Assembly (NCBI RefSeq): GCF_000331775.1
Contig: NZ_CAPJ01000316.1
Location: 1 to 11,108 of the forward strand
Length of the DNA stretch: 11,108 bases
DNA from: Xanthomonas translucens pv. translucens DSM 18974
Lineage (GTDB): Bacteria; Pseudomonadota; Gammaproteobacteria; Xanthomonadales; Xanthomonadaceae
Direction: 5' to 3'
This document shows, piece by piece, positions 6,923 through 11,108 of this stretch. Position 1 is the stretch's first letter; each line of letters begins with the position of its first letter. The position numbers were made by a program, and so were the translations under genes. The notes beneath the pieces were generated by a model that made no database searches, was not told where the DNA came from, and saw nothing but the letters and a program-made list of their open reading frames with translations.

Positions 6923-7467
6923 GCGCCATGCTCCTGCAGCAGGGAGGGGACGTGGCCTTGCGCGGCCAGCAGCACGTCGCACAGTTCGCGTGCGGCACCT
7001 TCGCCGCCGCGGGCGCGGGTCAGCCAGTGCGCGTGTTCGGCGGTCCACGGGTGCGCATTGGCCGGCGCCACCGCCAAGCCGACCACGCGCAGCGGCGCCA
7101 GATCCGGCAGGTCGTCGCCCATGAAGCACACCTGCTCCAGGCTCAGCCCGCGTGCCTCGCACAGCGCCTGCACCCCGGCGCGCTTGTCCTTGACCCCGAT
7201 CTGCACCAGTAGGCCCAGTTCCTGGCCGCGCTTCTCCGCGGCCAGGCTGGGCCGCGCGGTGATCAGCGCCACCTCGATCCCGTGCCGGCGCAACTGCACC
7301 AGGCCCTGGCCGTCGAGCACGTTGAACGCCTTGCTCTCGTTGCCGTCGCGATCGTAGTACAGGCGGCCGTCGGTCAGCGTGCCGTCCACGTCGAAGCACG
7401 CCAGGCGGATGCGGGCGGCGCGGTCGATCAGGTCGGCGGAAAGGTCGGCCAGCGGGGAATAGGGCAT
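6919..7467 (-). CDS. kdsC: KdsC, 3-deoxy-D-manno-octulosonate 8-phosphate phosphatase
   Basis: This 182-residue HAD-family enzyme removes phosphate from Kdo-8-phosphate to give Kdo for the LPS inner core. HAD motif I is CFDVDGTLTDGRLYY, with nucleophile Asp26 and acid/base Asp28. Motif II is the threonine in ALITARPS (Thr70). Lys95 sits in the GVKDK segment (motif III region), and motif IV is FMGDDLPDLAPL with Asp118 and Asp119. The length and lack of a cap domain fit the tetrameric C0 KdsC type. It is followed directly by lptC with a 4-base overlap and preceded by a 91-base gap from kdsD. Confidence 0.97.
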   Translation of the reverse strand: MPYSPLADLSADLIDRAARIRLACFDVDGTLTDGRLYYDRDGNESKAFNVLDGQGLVQLRRHGIEVALITARPSLAAEKRGQELGLLVQIGVKDKRAGVQALCEARGLSLEQVCFMGDDLPDLAPLRVVGLAVAPANAHPWTAEHAHWLTRARGGEGAARELCDVLLAAQGHVPSLLQEHGA

Positions 7468-7558
7468 GGTTCGCTATATCGGGGCGGGAAGGCCGGCTTT
7501 CCAGCAGGCCAGGTCCAGCGGCGCAAGGCGCCGGCAGGCAGTGAACAAGTTCAGGCTG
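7468..7558. other. Gap between kdsD and kdsC with a near-palindrome
   Basis: No gene is seen in these 91 bases. A 16-base near-palindrome, GGAAGGCCGGCTTTCC, lies at 7487-7502, about 20 bases upstream of the kdsC start; the only mismatches are two that become G:U pairs in RNA. A minus-strand TATAGC lies close to the kdsC ATG but has no matching -35 box. The gap could hold a weak promoter or an operator, but the sequence alone does not establish either. Confidence 0.3.
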
Positions 7559-8560
7559 TTAAACCACTCTGGCGCGCAACAGGTCGTGAATGTTGAGCGC
7601 GCCGACCGCGCGGCCGGCGCCATCGACCACGATCAAGCCGTTGATCTTGTAGGTTTCCATCAGCCGTGCGGCCTCGGCGGCGAGCTGGTCGGCGCCGATC
7701 GTGCGCGGCTGCCGGGTCATCACCTCGGCGATGCGGGTCTGGCGCACGTCCAGCGCGCTGTCCAGGGTGCGGCGCAGGTCGCCGTCGGTGAACAGGCCGA
7801 GCAGGCGCCCGTCGCCATCGACCACCGCGGTCATGCCCAGGCGCTTGCGGCTCATCTCCACCAGCGCCTCGCTGAGGCTGGCGTCCTCGCGCACCTGCGG
7901 CAGTTCGTCGCCGCCGTGCATCACATCGGTGATGTGCAGCAGCAGGCGCCGGCCCAGGCTGCCGGCCGGGTGCGAGCGGGCGAAATCGTCGGCGGTGAAG
8001 CCGCGCGCGTCCAGCAGCGCCACCGCCAGCGCATCGCCCAGCGCCAGCGAGGCGGTGGTGCTGGAGGTCGGCGCCAGGTCCAGCGGGCAGGCTTCGGCCG
8101 GCACGCTGACGTCCAGGTGCAGGTCGGCCTCGTGCGCCAGCGTGGACTGGGCGCGGCCGGTCATCGCGATCACCGCGTTGCCCTGGCGCTTGAGTACCGG
8201 CAGCAGCATCAGGATCTCGTCGGACTCGCCGGAATAGGACAGCGCCAGGACCACGTCGGCATCGGTGATCATGCCCAGGTCGCCGTGCCCGGCCTCGCCC
8301 GGATGCACATAGAACGCCGGGGTGCCGGTGGAGGCCAGGGTGGCGGCGATCTTGCGCGCCACGTGCCCGGACTTGCCCATGCCGGTGGCGACCACGCGTC
8401 CGCGCGAGGCCAGGATCAGCCGGCAGGCGGCGGCGAACGCGGCGCCGATGCGCGCGCCGACCGCGCCCAGCGCGGCCTGCTCGATCTCGACCACGCGGCG
8501 GCCGCTGGCGACCAGGCTGGCGTCGTCGATCGCGTCAGGGGACAGGGGCGATACAGCCAT
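7559..8560 (-). CDS. kdsD: KdsD, arabinose-5-phosphate isomerase
   Basis: This 333-residue enzyme converts ribulose-5-phosphate to arabinose-5-phosphate, the first step towards Kdo. The N-terminal SIS domain (about 40-180) has TGMGKSGHVARKIAATLASTGTP, the phosphate-binding SYSGESDE and LAPTSSTTASLALGDALA. Residues matching the E. coli catalytic set are present at a constant offset of four: Lys63, His92, Glu115, Glu156 and His197. Two CBS domains follow (about 210-265 and 278-333), typical of KdsD rather than of the CBS-less isomerases. The gene starts 52 bases from the divergent ibaG gene. The Shine-Dalgarno site is poor. With kdsC downstream it supplies Kdo for LPS, which the Lpt proteins in the same block then move to the cell surface. 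Confidence 0.97.
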   Translation of the reverse strand: MAVSPLSPDAIDDASLVASGRRVVEIEQAALGAVGARIGAAFAAACRLILASRGRVVATGMGKSGHVARKIAATLASTGTPAFYVHPGEAGHGDLGMITDADVVLALSYSGESDEILMLLPVLKRQGNAVIAMTGRAQSTLAHEADLHLDVSVPAEACPLDLAPTSSTTASLALGDALAVALLDARGFTADDFARSHPAGSLGRRLLLHITDVMHGGDELPQVREDASLSEALVEMSRKRLGMTAVVDGDGRLLGLFTDGDLRRTLDSALDVRQTRIAEVMTRQPRTIGADQLAAEAARLMETYKINGLIVVDGAGRAVGALNIHDLLRARVV

Positions 8561-8612
8561 GCGGATGCCGGTCGGAGGGTAGAATGGCCGATCATTTTAT
8601 TAGGAAAGCCCG
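8561..8612. promoter_or_regulatory. Divergent promoter region between kdsD and ibaG
   Basis: These 52 bases separate two divergent genes and so should hold a promoter for each, unless these lie inside the genes. The stretch 8591-8602 is markedly AT-rich compared with its surroundings. TAGAAT at 8580-8585 resembles a -10 box for rightward transcription, and TAAAAT on the minus strand (8599-8594) one for leftward transcription. I find no good -35 match at the right distance for either. A purine-rich AGGAAAG at 8602-8608 serves as ibaG ribosome binding site. Confidence 0.4.
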
Positions 8613-8843
8613 TTGGACGCCGAAACCATCCGTAAACTGATCGAGGCCGGCCTGCCCGGCGCGCGCGTGCAGGTGCAGGGCGACGACGGCGTGCACTTCG
8701 AGGCGACCGTGGTCAGCGCCGCGTTTGCCGGCAAGCTGCCGCTGGCCCGCCACCGCATGGTCTACGCGACGCTGGGCGAGCTGATGGGCGGGGCGATCCA
8801 TGCGCTGGCGCTGACCACGCTGACCCCCGAGCAGGCCGGCTGA
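8613..8843 (+). CDS. ibaG: BolA/IbaG family protein (TTG start)
   Basis: This 76-residue protein is a BolA-like protein of the IbaG (YrbA) type. Visible family features are the N-terminal helix with IRKLIEAGLPGA, the central DDGVHFEATVVSAAFAGKLPLARHRMVYATLG and the C-terminal helix GGAIHALALTTLTPEQ. IbaG-type proteins bind monothiol glutaredoxins and Fe-S clusters and are linked to acid and envelope stress. His687-type numbering is not needed: the conserved His is in GVHFEATV and another in ARHRMVY. I chose the TTG at 8613 because an in-frame stop (TAG, 8601-8603) lies just upstream, no ATG occurs before the domain, and AGGAAAG sits at the right spacing. It is followed after 60 bases by murA, the same neighbour as in many gammaproteobacteria including E. 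coli. Confidence 0.93.
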   Translation: MDAETIRKLIEAGLPGARVQVQGDDGVHFEATVVSAAFAGKLPLARHRMVYATLGELMGGAIHALALTTLTPEQAG

Positions 8844-10504
<1,661 letters not shown>

Positions 10505-10563
10505 GCCATCCGTGCGTTGGCGCTGTCCGCCCATCGCGCGCTGCTTATCCGAGCAGTTGAAAG

Positions 10564-10593
10564 AAAAAGGCGGGCCGTGCGGCCCGCCTTTTT
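10564..10593. terminator. Strong, probably bidirectional intrinsic terminator
   Basis: An 8-bp perfect GC stem, GGCGGGCC (10569-10576) and GGCCCGCC (10581-10588), closes a GTGC loop. It is flanked by AAAAA on the left and TTTTT on the right, which extend the pairing and supply a T-run for both directions. It lies between the rightward ibaG-murA-EF-hand unit and the leftward DUF3108 gene and can end both transcripts. The 59 bases between 10504 and the hairpin hold no gene that I can support. Confidence 0.92.
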
Positions 10594-10609
10594 CGTGATG
10601 GCTGCTTGT

Positions 10610-11108
10610 CTAGTTCAGTGAGTTCATGACCAGAAGCAGCGTTTGTTTGCCGTTGTCGGTTTGCTGGATGCGTACCGGAGCCGGTGCGTCGGGCACGATC
10701 CAGGCCAGGGTCTGCTTGCTGCCATTGGTGTAGCTGATTTTGGTCGCATTCTCGGTCTTGCCATTGAAGCTGACCGTTTCAGTGCCGACCACCTGATATG
10801 TCGTCTGTTGCGCCTTGCCCAGGTTCACGATGTTGTAGGTCAGAGGATTGCCTGCGTTGACGTCGCTGACGATCGCCAGATTCACCAGCAGCGGGTTCAG
10901 GTCGCCAATCGTCAGTGGCACCGGCCCGCTTTGCTCGGATGTGACGTTGCCCGACCAGGTTGCTTGCAGACTACTCCAGTCGTATTTGCCAAGCGCCTCG
11001 CTCTTGTTGCCCAAGGTCTTCAATACATCATCGCTGGCGAGCGGGCGCAAACGACCAGTGGCTGTATCGAATACAGTGGTTTGGTTGAGTTGGGCGAAAA
11101 GATTCTCC
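10610..11108 (-). CDS. Probable DUF3108 domain protein, partial (N terminus beyond window)
   Basis: The reading frame is open to the right edge, so only the C-terminal 165 or so residues are seen; the real start lies outside. The pattern NPLTYNIVNLGK, then TYQVVGTETV, then a threonine/lysine strand, then LAWIVPDAPAPVRIQQTDNGK is that of DUF3108, a family of mostly secreted or periplasmic beta-rich proteins of unknown role. The stop is 17 bases from the terminator shared with the rightward unit. Base composition differs from the neighbours: sampled 60-base lines are about 53-55% GC here against 63-70% in murA. The family call rests on recalled motif shape, so a more distant relative is possible. 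No cysteine-based lipobox or signal peptide can be judged because the N terminus is missing. Confidence 0.7.
   Translation of the reverse strand, partial: ENLFAQLNQTTVFDTATGRLRPLASDDVLKTLGNKSEALGKYDWSSLQATWSGNVTSEQSGPVPLTIGDLNPLLVNLAIVSDVNAGNPLTYNIVNLGKAQQTTYQVVGTETVSFNGKTENATKISYTNGSKQTLAWIVPDAPAPVRIQQTDNGKQTLLLVMNSLN

Noticed and set aside
7466..8635. Plus-strand open frame of 389 codons opposite kdsD
   Set aside because: KdsD has a full SIS domain and two CBS domains with catalytic residues; the antisense frame is compositionally biased shadow.

Overview
The window is high-GC chromosomal DNA from a gammaproteobacterium, most likely Xanthomonadaceae (Xanthomonas or a close relative). The basis is gene order (kdsD-kdsC-lptC-lptA-lptB-rpoN-hpf-ptsN-hprK-rapZ-EIIA-ptsH), the presence of HPr kinase in a Gram-negative, and the sequence character of the proteins. 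Genus is inferred from memory of this locus, not from a search. Almost everything here is conserved core genome; I see no insertion sequence, phage, CRISPR array, tRNA or rRNA.

Bases 1-8560 are transcribed leftward (minus strand). In transcription order they hold: kdsD and kdsC (two steps of Kdo synthesis for lipopolysaccharide), lptC, lptA and lptB (parts of the LPS transport bridge), rpoN (sigma-54), hpf (ribosome hibernation factor), ptsN (EIIA-Ntr), hprK (HPr kinase/phosphorylase), rapZ (nucleotide-binding adaptor), a mannose-family EIIA, ptsH (HPr), and probably the first codons of ptsI at the window edge. Genes are tightly packed, with 4-base ATGA overlaps at kdsC/lptC, ptsN/hprK and hprK/rapZ, a 23-base overlap at lptC/lptA and an 8-base overlap at EIIA/ptsH. 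The larger gaps are rapZ to EIIA (138 bases, with a heptamer repeat), kdsD to kdsC (91 bases), hpf/rpoN (64 bases) and lptB/rpoN (43 bases, with a hairpin).

Bases 8613-10504 are transcribed rightward from a 52-base divergent intergenic region: a BolA/IbaG-family gene with a TTG start, murA (first committed step of peptidoglycan synthesis) and a small membrane-anchored protein with one canonical EF-hand loop whose start codon overlaps the murA stop. A strong, probably bidirectional, intrinsic terminator follows at 10564-10593. Beyond it, a convergent gene on the minus strand runs off the right edge; it encodes the C-terminal part of a probable DUF3108 protein and has visibly lower GC than the rest.

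Functionally, the leftward block joins outer-membrane LPS supply to a regulatory phosphotransferase branch (HPr with His15 and Ser46, HprK, two EIIA proteins, RapZ) and to sigma-54. No sugar-specific EIIB or EIIC is present, so these PTS proteins look regulatory rather than transport components. The rightward block adds peptidoglycan precursor synthesis. I did not find a convincing new system; the points most worth checking are the EF-hand protein coupled to murA, the RapZ C terminus lacking the basic RNA-binding tail, the low-GC DUF3108 gene, and the heptamer repeats.
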